The notes beneath the pieces were generated by a model. The model was not told the origin of the DNA. It saw nothing but the letters and a program-made list of their open reading frames with translations, and did no database searches. Positions 33,287 to 40,939 of a stretch of DNA of 64,000 nt are shown piece by piece. Origin of the DNA: Streptosporangium album. Lineage in GTDB: Bacteria; Actinomycetota; Actinomycetes; Streptosporangiales; Streptosporangiaceae. Each line of letters begins with the position of its first letter. Positions within the stretch are counted from its first letter, which is position 1. The stretch lies in NCBI RefSeq assembly GCF_014203795.1, contig NZ_JACHJU010000005.1, forward strand, positions 62,001 to 126,000, read 5' to 3'. The position numbers and the translations under genes were made by a program.

Positions 33287-35355
33287 GCCGGTATCCGCCG
33301 GGTGTCGCGTGCGGGATGGCGGTGCGCGGCCACCGCCGCGGCGAAGGCCGAGGTGAAGTCCTCGGTGGCTCCCCGCTCGCCGATGACCACACCGGGCTGC
33401 GGGGAGGTCCCCACCCGGGCCACCCGCAGCAGCTCCGCCCCGGCGTCCAGGGCTCCGACGGCCTTACCGTGCTTGAACGCCTCGGAGACGAAGTGCACGG
33501 CGTCGCCGTCCTCGCTCAGGACTCCCACACTCGCCTCTCCACCGGGCACCACCACGGCGTCGTAGAGTACCGAGGCCGTGGTGCTCAGTGCCCGGGTCAC
33601 CGCGACCTGTTCGCCGCCCTCGCCCTGTACGGCGCCGTCCCGCGCGGCCAGTACCTCGCACACCGCCCCCATCGTGGTGAGCGCCGCCCGCACGGCCTCC
33701 ACCTGAGCGGCGTCGACACCGTCGGCGGCGAGAATGGCGATCTTCCTGGTGGCGACGCTCCTCGCCGGATCGTGGGCCTGGCTGAGCGCGGGGGAGCCGT
33801 GGCCGTGGTTGGGCGTGGCGGGTTCGGCCGGCGGCTCGACCCCGACACCCTCGGAGACCAGAACGGCCAGATCGTGGTCGACGTTGTTGAGGTTGCGGAT
33901 CACGCCCTCGCGGACGTGGGTGTGATTTACCTTGCCGAGTTCGAAGCGGAACGCCGCGACGATGTGCTCCTTCTCCCAGTCGGCCATGCTGTTCCAGAAC
34001 AGGGTGGCCTGGCTGTAGTGGTCGGCGAAGCTCTCACTGCGCTTGCGAATCTTGTGGCCCTCCACCCGCTCCTGGTAATGGGTGTACGCGCCCTCGCCGC
34101 CCACCGCGGGGCAGCCGCCGCCGAGGGAGTTGGGGTGGTAGCTCGCCTGGCCGCGGGGGACGGTCATCTGGCCGTAGCCGTCACGATGGTGGTTGCGCAC
34201 CTCGGCCACCGGCCGGTTGATCGGGATCTGCGAGAAGTTGGGCCCGCCGAGCCTGATCAACTGGGTGTCGAGGTAGGAGAACAGGCGCGCCTGGAGCAAC
34301 GGGTCGTTGGTGAAGTCGATGCCGGGCACCACGTTGCCGAGATGGAAGGCGATCTGCTCGGTCTCGGCGAAGAAGTTGTCGGGGTTGCGGTCGAGCACCA
34401 GGCGCCCCACCGGCCGCACCGGCACCTGCTCCTCTGGGATGATCTTGGTGGCGTCCAGGAGGTCGAAATCGAAGGAGCGCTCGTCCTTCTCGGCCACGAG
34501 CTGCACGCCCAGCTCCCATTCGGGGAAGTCCCCGTTCTCGATCGCCTCCCACAGGTCCCTGCGGTTGAAATCGGGGTCCTTGCCGGCGATCTTCTGGGTC
34601 TCGTCCCAGACGAGTGAGTGGACGCCCAGCCGGGGCTTCCAGTGGAACTTCACGAAGGTGGCCCGGCCCTCGGTGTCGACGAGGCGGAAGGTGTGCACCC
34701 CGAAGCCCTGCATCATCCGGTAGCTGCGCGGCAGCGCCCGGTCCGACATCAGCCACATCATCATGTGGGTGGTCTCGGGCTGGAGCTGCACGAAGTCCCA
34801 CAGCGTGTCGTGCGCCGAGGAGGCCTGCGGGATCTCGTTCTGCGGCTCGGGCTTCACCGCGTGCACGAAGTCGGGGAACTTGATGCCGTCCTGGATGAAG
34901 AAGACCGGCATGTTGTTGCCCACGAGGTCGAAGTTGCCCTGTGGGGTGTAGAACTTGACGGCGAAGCCGCGCACGTCGCGTACGGTGTCGGCGGATCCCC
35001 GCGATCCGGCCACTGTGGAGAACCGGGTGAAGACCGAGGTGCGCAGCCCCGGCGTGGTGAGGAACGCCGCCGAGGTGAAGGCGGCCAGCGAGTCGTCATA
35101 GGCCTCGAAGTAGCCGTGGGCGCCCGCCCCGCGGGCGTGCACCACCCGCTCGGGGATCCGCTCGTGGTCGAAGTGGGTGATCTTCTCCCGGAACTGGAAG
35201 TCCTCCATCAACGTCGGGCCACGTTCGCCCGCCTTGAGTGAGTTGTCGGTGTCGTCCACTCGGATGCCCTGATCGGTGGTCAGGACGGTCTCCTGGAAGT
35301 CGACCCGGACCGCGTCCAGTTGCCGGTCCTTGTCCGTGCGGCCGTCACTGGTCAT
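33283..35355 (-). CDS. katE: Large-subunit catalase HPII-type with C-terminal DJ-1-like domain
   Basis: A 690-residue clade 2 catalase. The distal His73 is in RVVHARG, the distal Asn in DLVGNNMPVFF, and the proximal Tyr in ARLFSYLDTQLIRLGG. After the core (to about 515) a linker with NHGHGSP leads to a flavodoxin/GATase1-like C-terminal domain (KIAILAADGVDAAQV, VVVPGG). This domain is diagnostic for KatE/HPII enzymes. The start at 35355 gives normal length. It is convergent with the whiB gene. Together with the small catalase at 30938 it gives two catalase classes in 4.5 kb. Confidence 0.94.
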   Translation of the reverse strand: MTSDGRTDKDRQLDAVRVDFQETVLTTDQGIRVDDTDNSLKAGERGPTLMEDFQFREKITHFDHERIPERVVHARGAGAHGYFEAYDDSLAAFTSAAFLTTPGLRTSVFTRFSTVAGSRGSADTVRDVRGFAVKFYTPQGNFDLVGNNMPVFFIQDGIKFPDFVHAVKPEPQNEIPQASSAHDTLWDFVQLQPETTHMMMWLMSDRALPRSYRMMQGFGVHTFRLVDTEGRATFVKFHWKPRLGVHSLVWDETQKIAGKDPDFNRRDLWEAIENGDFPEWELGVQLVAEKDERSFDFDLLDATKIIPEEQVPVRPVGRLVLDRNPDNFFAETEQIAFHLGNVVPGIDFTNDPLLQARLFSYLDTQLIRLGGPNFSQIPINRPVAEVRNHHRDGYGQMTVPRGQASYHPNSLGGGCPAVGGEGAYTHYQERVEGHKIRKRSESFADHYSQATLFWNSMADWEKEHIVAAFRFELGKVNHTHVREGVIRNLNNVDHDLAVLVSEGVGVEPPAEPATPNHGHGSPALSQAHDPARSVATRKIAILAADGVDAAQVEAVRAALTTMGAVCEVLAARDGAVQGEGGEQVAVTRALSTTASVLYDAVVVPGGEASVGVLSEDGDAVHFVSEAFKHGKAVGALDAGAELLRVARVGTSPQPGVVIGERGATEDFTSAFAAAVAAHRHPARDTRRIPA

Positions 35356-35547
35356 GAGTCCCCCTGCTGGTCAACGGGTGAAAATGCGTCAGATCGGCTA
35401 TACCCGGCTCTCACCGGCGCACCGGGAAAGGTGTGAGACCTCTCCCGTCCTTTACGGTCGTTTTCCTCTCTCGCCGCCGTGGCTCTCCGGCCGAGGTCCG
35501 GCAGCAGGGCTTCCGGCACCGGGTGAATGGGCGGTTACCATCGGCGC

Positions 35548-36237
35548 ATGACAGCGATCCGTGTGCTCGTGGTGGAGGACGACCCCGCCATCGGTTCCGA
35601 GCTCGTCGAGGCGCTGGGGGTGCACGGCTACCGCGCGGTTCTGGCCGACACCGGCCGTCGCGCCCTCGACGAGGCGGGAAACGAGCCGCCGGACCTGGTG
35701 CTGCTCGATCTCGGCCTGCCCGACGTCGAGGGTGTGGCGCTGTGCCGCAGGCTCCGGACGGCGCTGCCCGAGACGGTGATCGTGGTGCTGACGGCCAGGA
35801 CGCAGGAGTTCGAGGTGGTGGTCGCCCTGGACGCGGGCGCGGACGACTACCTGACCAAGCCCTTCCGGCTGACCGAGCTGATGGCCCGCCTGCGCGCGCA
35901 TCTGCGCAGGTGCGCGGCCCTGCCCGGGGAGCGGAGCGTGGCGGTCGGCAGGCTGCGGCTGGACCTGCCCGCCAGGCGCGCCTACGTGGACGCCACCGAG
36001 GTGGCGCTGCGGCCCAAGGAGTTCGATCTTCTGGTGGCGCTGGCCGCCCGGGCGGGGGAGGTGGTCACCCGGGAGGAGCTGATGGACGAGGTCTGGGACG
36101 TCAACTGGTTCGGTCCCACCAAGACACTGGACGTGCACGTGTTCGCGCTCCGGCGCAAGCTGGCCGATCACGGTGAGGACGTGCGGCGCATCACCACGGT
36201 CCGCGGCCGGGGCTACCGGTACGAGACCGATCTATGA
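35548..36237 (+). CDS. OmpR/PhoB-family response regulator
   Basis: A 229-residue regulator. The receiver has VVEDDPAIG, the phosphoacceptor in LVLLDLGLPDVEG and the switch region LTARTQEFE with YLTKPF. The C-terminal winged helix has LRPKEFDLLVALAARAGEVVTREELMDEVW and TVRGRGYRYE. I start it at the ATG at 35548, where the receiver begins; an ATG at 35527 is in frame. Its partner kinase lies tail-to-tail with a six-base overlap. The paired promoter boxes at 37568 and 38937 are its likely targets. Confidence 0.92.
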   Translation: MTAIRVLVVEDDPAIGSELVEALGVHGYRAVLADTGRRALDEAGNEPPDLVLLDLGLPDVEGVALCRRLRTALPETVIVVLTARTQEFEVVVALDAGADDYLTKPFRLTELMARLRAHLRRCAALPGERSVAVGRLRLDLPARRAYVDATEVALRPKEFDLLVALAARAGEVVTREELMDEVWDVNWFGPTKTLDVHVFALRRKLADHGEDVRRITTVRGRGYRYETDL

Positions 36238-37545
36238 CTCCGGCAGCAGCAGGCTGAACAGCGGTGGCGAGCCGCGGCGCAGCACCAGGCGGCCACCCTC
36301 CGCCTCGGCGAGGGAGCGGGCCAGGGCGAGGCCGATTCCGTGCCCGTCACCGGCCGAGCGGCGGCGGGTGAATGCCTTTTCCTCGTCGGCGACCCCCCGG
36401 CCCTGGTCGCCGACCTCGATCGCCATGCCCGTCCCCAGATCGGTGGCCTCCACGGTGACCTCGCCGCCTCCGTGGGTCGTGGCGTTGTCGAGCAGCACGT
36501 GCAGGATCTGCCGTACGGCGGACGGCCGCGCCGAGACCTGGGGAAGGCCGGGATCCACGGTGACGGTCAGACGGCGCCCCGCGGCGGCCAGCGGTCCGTG
36601 CCAGTCCCGGCGGATCTCCTCCAGCAGGGTGGGCACGTCGAGCGGTTCATCGCCGGTACGGCTGTCGCGGGCGAGCCGGAGCAGGTCCTCGATGACGGTG
36701 CGCAGATGCTCGCCCCGGTCGATGGCCGTGCGGATCGTCGGTGCCAGGTCACCGGTGGGCCTGGCCAGCGCGGACTCCAGGCCGAGCATCAGCCCCGTCA
36801 GCCCGGTGCGGAGCTGGTGGGAGACGTCGGCGCTGAAGGCCCGCTCCCGCTCCAGCAGCCGGCCCAGCCGGTTCGCTGTCGCCTCCAGCGCCTCGCCGGC
36901 GGCGTCCGCCTCGCGCACTCCCGAGCGTGGCGCCCGGATGCTGAAGTCGCCGCCGCCCAGTGCCTGGGCCGCCGCGGTGAGCTCCTCCAGGGGGGCGGCG
37001 AGCCGGGCCGCCTGGCGGACGGCGAGGACGATGGCCAGCAGGAGCACGACGGCGGCCAGTGCGGCCATGAGCAGCCACGTCCGGTGCACCTGGTCCTCCA
37101 CCCTGTCGTACGGCGTGGCCACCCGGACCACCGCCGCCATCCTCCCGTCGGAGGGGATGGGCGCGGACACGGCCAGGAAGTCGTCCTCGACCGCCTCCCG
37201 CACGTGCCCGTCCCGGCTCCGTCTGGCGAGAGCGGAGGCCGCCGGCCCCGCGCCCAGCAGGCGGCGTCCGTCCACGGTGTAGACGCCGACGGTCAGGTCG
37301 GCCGAGACCGTGGGGGGAAGCGCGAACGGGGTCCGTGGATTCAGCGCCACGTCGTCGGGGAGGACGGCGGCGATCCAGGCCGCGTCGCGCTCCAGCGCCG
37401 TGACGGTCTCGTCGCGATAGAGCTGCCGCACCGACAGGGCCAGCGGGATCGCGAACAACGCCACGGCCAGCACCGTGACGGCGATGATCACAGTGAGCAC
37501 CCGGCGGCGCAGTGGGATGCCGTCCTGCCCGGTTTCGGCGGTCAC
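36232..37545 (-). CDS. Sensor histidine kinase, convergent with its response regulator
   Basis: A 437-residue membrane kinase with two membrane segments (about 15-38 and 157-178). Between them is an extracellular sensor of about 115 residues, followed by a HAMP-like linker. The phosphoacceptor His is in FSADVSHQLRTGLTGL near residue 240, with N-box LHVLLDNATTHGGG and the G boxes GDQGRGVADEE and GHGIGLALARSLAE. Its stop overlaps the regulator's stop by six bases on the opposite strand. The start lies 120 bases from the MFS gene, with the promoter box between. By context it senses an envelope-active compound; the ligand is unknown. Confidence 0.9.
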   Translation of the reverse strand: MTAETGQDGIPLRRRVLTVIIAVTVLAVALFAIPLALSVRQLYRDETVTALERDAAWIAAVLPDDVALNPRTPFALPPTVSADLTVGVYTVDGRRLLGAGPAASALARRSRDGHVREAVEDDFLAVSAPIPSDGRMAAVVRVATPYDRVEDQVHRTWLLMAALAAVVLLLAIVLAVRQAARLAAPLEELTAAAQALGGGDFSIRAPRSGVREADAAGEALEATANRLGRLLERERAFSADVSHQLRTGLTGLMLGLESALARPTGDLAPTIRTAIDRGEHLRTVIEDLLRLARDSRTGDEPLDVPTLLEEIRRDWHGPLAAAGRRLTVTVDPGLPQVSARPSAVRQILHVLLDNATTHGGGEVTVEATDLGTGMAIEVGDQGRGVADEEKAFTRRRSAGDGHGIGLALARSLAEAEGGRLVLRRGSPPLFSLLLPES

Positions 37546-37567
37546 CTCACCAGGGTCGCAGGACCAA

Positions 37568-37624
37568 GGTAAGCGTCACGCTAACCCCGCCCTGTACCGC
37601 CGCTGGCCCATCCGTCCATAGCCT
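37568..37624 (+). promoter_or_regulatory. Promoter with activator box before the MFS gene
   Basis: GGTAAGCGTCACGCTAACC (37568-37586) is followed after exactly 30 bases by CATAGCCT (37617-37624), which fits a TANNNT -10 element. The same box, spacing and -10 occur at 38937-38993. The box also lies upstream of the divergent kinase gene. I infer it is bound by the response regulator encoded at 35548. Confidence 0.72.
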
Positions 37625-37665
37625 CTCCACTACTCATTGTGTTCACATGATTACGGGGAGGCATT

Positions 37666-38964
37666 GTGTTCGGTGCCTGGCGGCAGTTCGGCTCCTTCGA
37701 CACGCGGGTGCGGCTGCTCCTGCTCAACCAGTTCACGATCAAGCTGGGGTTCAACATGCTCATGCCGTATCTGGCGGGGCACCTCACCCAGGGGCTGGGA
37801 TACGCCGCCTGGGCCCTGGCCCTGGTGCTGAGCGTGCGCAACGTCAGCCAGCGGGCCATGTGCCTGGTCGGCGGCGGCCTGGCGGACAGGTTCGGTTGCA
37901 AGGGGGCCATCGTCGCCGGTTGCGCCCTGCGCACGGCGGGCTTCGCGCTGCTCGGGGTGGCCGACTCCATTCCCGCGCTGGTCGTCGCCTCGGCCGCCAC
38001 CGGGTTCGCCGGCGCGCTGTTCGACCCCGGAGTGCGCACGTATCTGGCCGGCGAGGCGGGGGAGCGCCGGGCGGAGGCGTTCGGCCTGTTCAACGTCGCC
38101 GGGCAGGCGGGTCTGCTGCTGGGGCCCCTGGCCGGACTGGCCCTGTCCGGGGCGGACTTCCGCGCCGTCGCGCTCACGGCCGCCGCCCTGTTCGCGGCGC
38201 TCACCGTGTTGCAGGCCACGGCGCTGCCCGCGTGCCGTGCGGTCCCGGCCGTGCCAGAGCCGGCGGCCGGCTGGCGGCAGGTCGTGCGCAACCGCCGGCT
38301 CATGGTCTTCGCCGCCGCCATGACCGGGGCCTACGTGCTGCCGTTCCAGGTCTACCTGGCGCTCTCCCTGGCCATGCAGCACGCCCTGGCCGAGGAGCAG
38401 GACATCGGCATGGGGCAGATGTTCGCGCTGTCCGCGCTGGTGGTGATCGCCGGGCAGAACCGGGTCACCGCGTGGGCGCGCGGCCGGTGGTCACCCGGCC
38501 GGTCCCTGGCGTGGGGCCTGCTCGTGATGGGGCTGGCCTTCGTCCCCCTGGTGGTCGTCGCCTCGCCCGCCCCCGCCGGTTTCGGCGGCGAGGAACTCGC
38601 CGAGACGATCGGCATCCTCCCGATCCTGCTGGCCGCGGTGCTGCTGGCCCTGGGCACGACGCTCGTCTGCCCGTTCGAGATGGAGGTGATCGTCGCGCTG
38701 GCGCGTGGCCGTCTCGTCGGCACGCACTACGGTCTCTACGCCACCTTCTCCGGCGTCGCGATCACCGCCGGCGGCCTGGTGACCGGCGCGGTCTGGGAGC
38801 TGGCCGGCCGGTGTGGCCTGGCCCGCCTGCCCTGGGCCGGGCTCGCCCTGCTGGGCGTCTCCTGCGCGGCGGCGGTGGCCGTACTGGACCGCGCCGGTCT
38901 GCTCCGCGCGTCCGGGCCACAGCAAGGACCGGGGAAGGTAAGCGCCGCGCTAACCGAAGGATGA
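37666..38964 (+). CDS. MFS exporter in the two-component regulon
   Basis: A 432-residue major-facilitator protein with about 11-12 membrane segments. The loop 2-3 motif reads GGGLADRFGCKGAI near residues 74-87, and the N-terminus resembles MdtH-type multidrug exporters (NQFTIKLGFNMLMPYLAGHL). The GTG at 37666 follows GGGGAGG. Its promoter has the regulator box listed at 37568. Its 3' end contains the second copy of that box, which drives the next operon. Efflux of a toxic compound is the likely role; the substrate is not known. Confidence 0.83.
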   Translation: MFGAWRQFGSFDTRVRLLLLNQFTIKLGFNMLMPYLAGHLTQGLGYAAWALALVLSVRNVSQRAMCLVGGGLADRFGCKGAIVAGCALRTAGFALLGVADSIPALVVASAATGFAGALFDPGVRTYLAGEAGERRAEAFGLFNVAGQAGLLLGPLAGLALSGADFRAVALTAAALFAALTVLQATALPACRAVPAVPEPAAGWRQVVRNRRLMVFAAAMTGAYVLPFQVYLALSLAMQHALAEEQDIGMGQMFALSALVVIAGQNRVTAWARGRWSPGRSLAWGLLVMGLAFVPLVVVASPAPAGFGGEELAETIGILPILLAAVLLALGTTLVCPFEMEVIVALARGRLVGTHYGLYATFSGVAITAGGLVTGAVWELAGRCGLARLPWAGLALLGVSCAAAVAVLDRAGLLRASGPQQGPGKVSAALTEG

Positions 38965-38993
38965 GCGGGCGCTGACCGGCCTTTTCATAGCCT
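38937..38993 (+). promoter_or_regulatory. Promoter with activator box before the lipoprotein-ABC operon
   Basis: GGTAAGCGCCGCGCTAACC (38937-38955) lies inside the 3' end of the MFS gene and is followed after 30 bases by CATAGCCT (38986-38993). It differs from the box at 37568 at two of 19 positions, both in the centre. The lipoprotein start follows about 30 bases later. Confidence 0.72.
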
Positions 38994-39024
38994 GGCCCCA
39001 GATTTCCTATCAAGGAGTACGGCC

Positions 39025-39627
39025 ATACACCGTCAAGTCCTGGTCGGCGTCGCCACTGCCTTCGCCCTGACCGCCTGCGGAAGCGGGCAGTCCTCCGTCC
39101 CGCCTTCCTCCGTGGCGGGCGCCCTGACCGCGCCCCCTGCTCCGGCCCCCACCGAGTCGAATCCGCCGGGAGACATCCCGGACAACACCGCCTTCGTCCC
39201 CTATCGGAACACCGCCGGCTCCTACGAGGTGAAGGTGCCGGAAGGCTGGGCGCGGACCGACACGGCGACCGGGGCGGCCTTCACCGACAAGCTCAACAGC
39301 GTCAAGGTCGAGGTGGTCGCGGCGGCCTCGGCCCCGACGGAGGCCTCCGCGCGAGCGCGGGAAGTGCCGGAGCTGACGGCCCAGGGGAAGAACTTCGAGC
39401 TCAAGAAGGTCGACACGGTGAAGCGGGACGGCGGTTCCGCGGTCCGGGCCGTCTACCGGACCGACAGCGAGCCCGACCCGGTGACCGGCAAGGTGGTGCG
39501 TGACCAGGTGGAGCGCTACGAGTTCTTCGGCCACGGCCACGAGGGGGTGCTCACGCTGTCCGGACCGGTGAACGCCGACAACGTCGACCCCTGGATGACC
39601 GTGTCGAACTCCTTCCGGTGGCTGTGA
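39025..39627 (+). CDS. Lipoprotein of the ABC export operon, apparent ATA start
   Basis: The frame encodes a signal peptide (HRQVLVGVATAFALTAC) with the lipidated Cys at residue 18 and a Ser/Pro linker. An extracellular domain of about 150 residues then has SYEVKVPEGWAR and ends in MTVSNSFRWL, the outline of PsbP/LpqN-like lipoproteins. AAGGAG at 39012-39017 is correctly placed for the codon at 39025, but that codon is ATA. No ATG, GTG or TTG occurs in frame before 39112, and a GTG there would lose the signal peptide. So either an ATA start is used or an ATG has mutated. The stop overlaps the next ATG. Confidence 0.72.
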   Translation: MHRQVLVGVATAFALTACGSGQSSVPPSSVAGALTAPPAPAPTESNPPGDIPDNTAFVPYRNTAGSYEVKVPEGWARTDTATGAAFTDKLNSVKVEVVAAASAPTEASARAREVPELTAQGKNFELKKVDTVKRDGGSAVRAVYRTDSEPDPVTGKVVRDQVERYEFFGHGHEGVLTLSGPVNADNVDPWMTVSNSFRWL

Positions 39628-40280
39628 TGATCCTCGAGGCCGTCGACGTCTACCGGTTCTACCGATCGGGCGAGGAGGAGACACTGGCCCTGCGGGGCGT
39701 CTCGCTCGACGTCGCACCCGGTGAGATGGTCGCGATCGTCGGGCCGTCCGGGTCGGGCAAGTCGACCCTGCTCGCCTGCCTGGCCGGACTGGACGACCCC
39801 GACGGGGGGATCATCCGGGTCGCCGGTCAGCGGATCAGCCACCAGCCCGAACCCGTCAAGGCCGCCCGCCGGGCCGAGCTGATCGGCGTGCTGTCCCAGA
39901 GCGGCAACCTGATCGAACACCTCACCGTGGCCCAGAACGTCGACCTCGCCCAGCGGCTCGTCAAACGCCGCGATCCGGACTGGCGTGACGGGATCCTCAA
40001 GCGGATGGGCCTGGCGGGACGGGCCGGAGCCTGGCCCAGCCGGCTGTCCGGCGGGGAGGCGGCGCGCGCGGCCCTCGCCGTCGCGCTGGCCAACAAGCCC
40101 GCGCTGCTGCTGGCCGACGAGCCCACGGGGGAACTCGACGAGCACACCGAGACCCCCGTGCTGGAACTGATCCGCGACCAGGCGGCCGGGGACACCGCGG
40201 TGGTCGTCGCCTCCCACAGCCTCGCCGTACGCCGTCTCGCCGACCGGACCGTGACCCTGAGGGACGGGCGGGTGACATGA
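39627..40280 (+). CDS. ABC export ATPase 1 (LolD/MacB-like)
   Basis: A 217-residue ATPase with a complete site: Walker A GPSGSGKST near residues 36-44, Q-loop LSQSGNL, signature RLSGGEAARAALA, Walker B ALLLADEPTGELDE and switch His in ASHS. The DEPTGELD ending is typical of the LolD/MacB/FtsE class that works with FtsX-type permeases. The ATG at 39627 overlaps the lipoprotein stop (TGATG), and its own stop overlaps the second ATPase (ATGA). It is probably one half of a heteromeric ATPase pair. Confidence 0.9.
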   Translation: MILEAVDVYRFYRSGEEETLALRGVSLDVAPGEMVAIVGPSGSGKSTLLACLAGLDDPDGGIIRVAGQRISHQPEPVKAARRAELIGVLSQSGNLIEHLTVAQNVDLAQRLVKRRDPDWRDGILKRMGLAGRAGAWPSRLSGGEAARAALAVALANKPALLLADEPTGELDEHTETPVLELIRDQAAGDTAVVVASHSLAVRRLADRTVTLRDGRVT

Positions 40281-40939
40281 CCGAGCTCGTACGCTGCGAG
40301 AACGTGGCCCGCACCTACGGCAAGGGCGTCGACGCGGTGGTCGCCGTGCACGGGATCACCTGCTCGCTGGAGCCCGGTGCGCAGGTGGCGGTGACCGGCC
40401 CGTCCGGATCGGGCAAGAGCACCCTCCTGCACCTCCTGGCCGGCCTCGACCGGCCCACCGCCGGACAGGTCTCCTGGCCCGCCCTGGACGACGAGCCACA
40501 CGGCCGGATCGGCCTCATCTTCCAGGGGCCGAGCCTGCTGCCCCCGCTGGACGTCCTCGAGAACGTCGCGCTGCCGCTGCTCGTCGCCGGGCGGACGGAG
40601 ACGGACACCCGGGCGGCGGCGACACGCGCCCTTCGCGACGTGGGCATCGGGTCCCTGGCCCGCAAACTGCCCGAAGAGCTCTCCGGCGGTCAGGCGCAGC
40701 GCGTCGCCGTCGCCCGGGTGCTGGCCGCGGCGCCCCGGCTGATCCTCGCCGACGAGCCCACGGGTCAGCTCGACTCCGCCATGGCGGGACACGTGATCGA
40801 CCTGCTCGTGGAGGCGGCCGTCAGGCTGGACGCGGCCCTGCTGGTGTCCACCCACGACCTGCTGATCACCGAGCGCATCTCCCGGCACTGGGAGATGCAT
40901 GACGGCACTCTTCGCAAGGACGCGCCATGCTCTCGCTGA
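40277..40939 (+). CDS. ABC export ATPase 2 (LolD/MacB-like)
   Basis: A 220-residue ATPase, also complete. It has Walker A GPSGSGKST near residue 40, Q-loop LIFQGPSLLP, signature ELSGGQAQRVAVAR, Walker B RLILADEPTGQLDS and switch His in STHD. It differs clearly from the first ATPase, so the pair is not a recent duplication. It overlaps the first ATPase by four bases and the permease by 13. Two full ATPases for one permease gene suggest an asymmetric ATPase dimer. Confidence 0.9.
   Translation: MTELVRCENVARTYGKGVDAVVAVHGITCSLEPGAQVAVTGPSGSGKSTLLHLLAGLDRPTAGQVSWPALDDEPHGRIGLIFQGPSLLPPLDVLENVALPLLVAGRTETDTRAAATRALRDVGIGSLARKLPEELSGGQAQRVAVARVLAAAPRLILADEPTGQLDSAMAGHVIDLLVEAAVRLDAALLVSTHDLLITERISRHWEMHDGTLRKDAPCSR

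Noticed and set aside
35400..35440. TCTCACC...GGTGTGAGA half-repeat upstream of the OmpR-type regulator as a third regulator box
   Set aside because: It does not match GGTAAGCG-N3-CGCTAACC and is only six paired bases.
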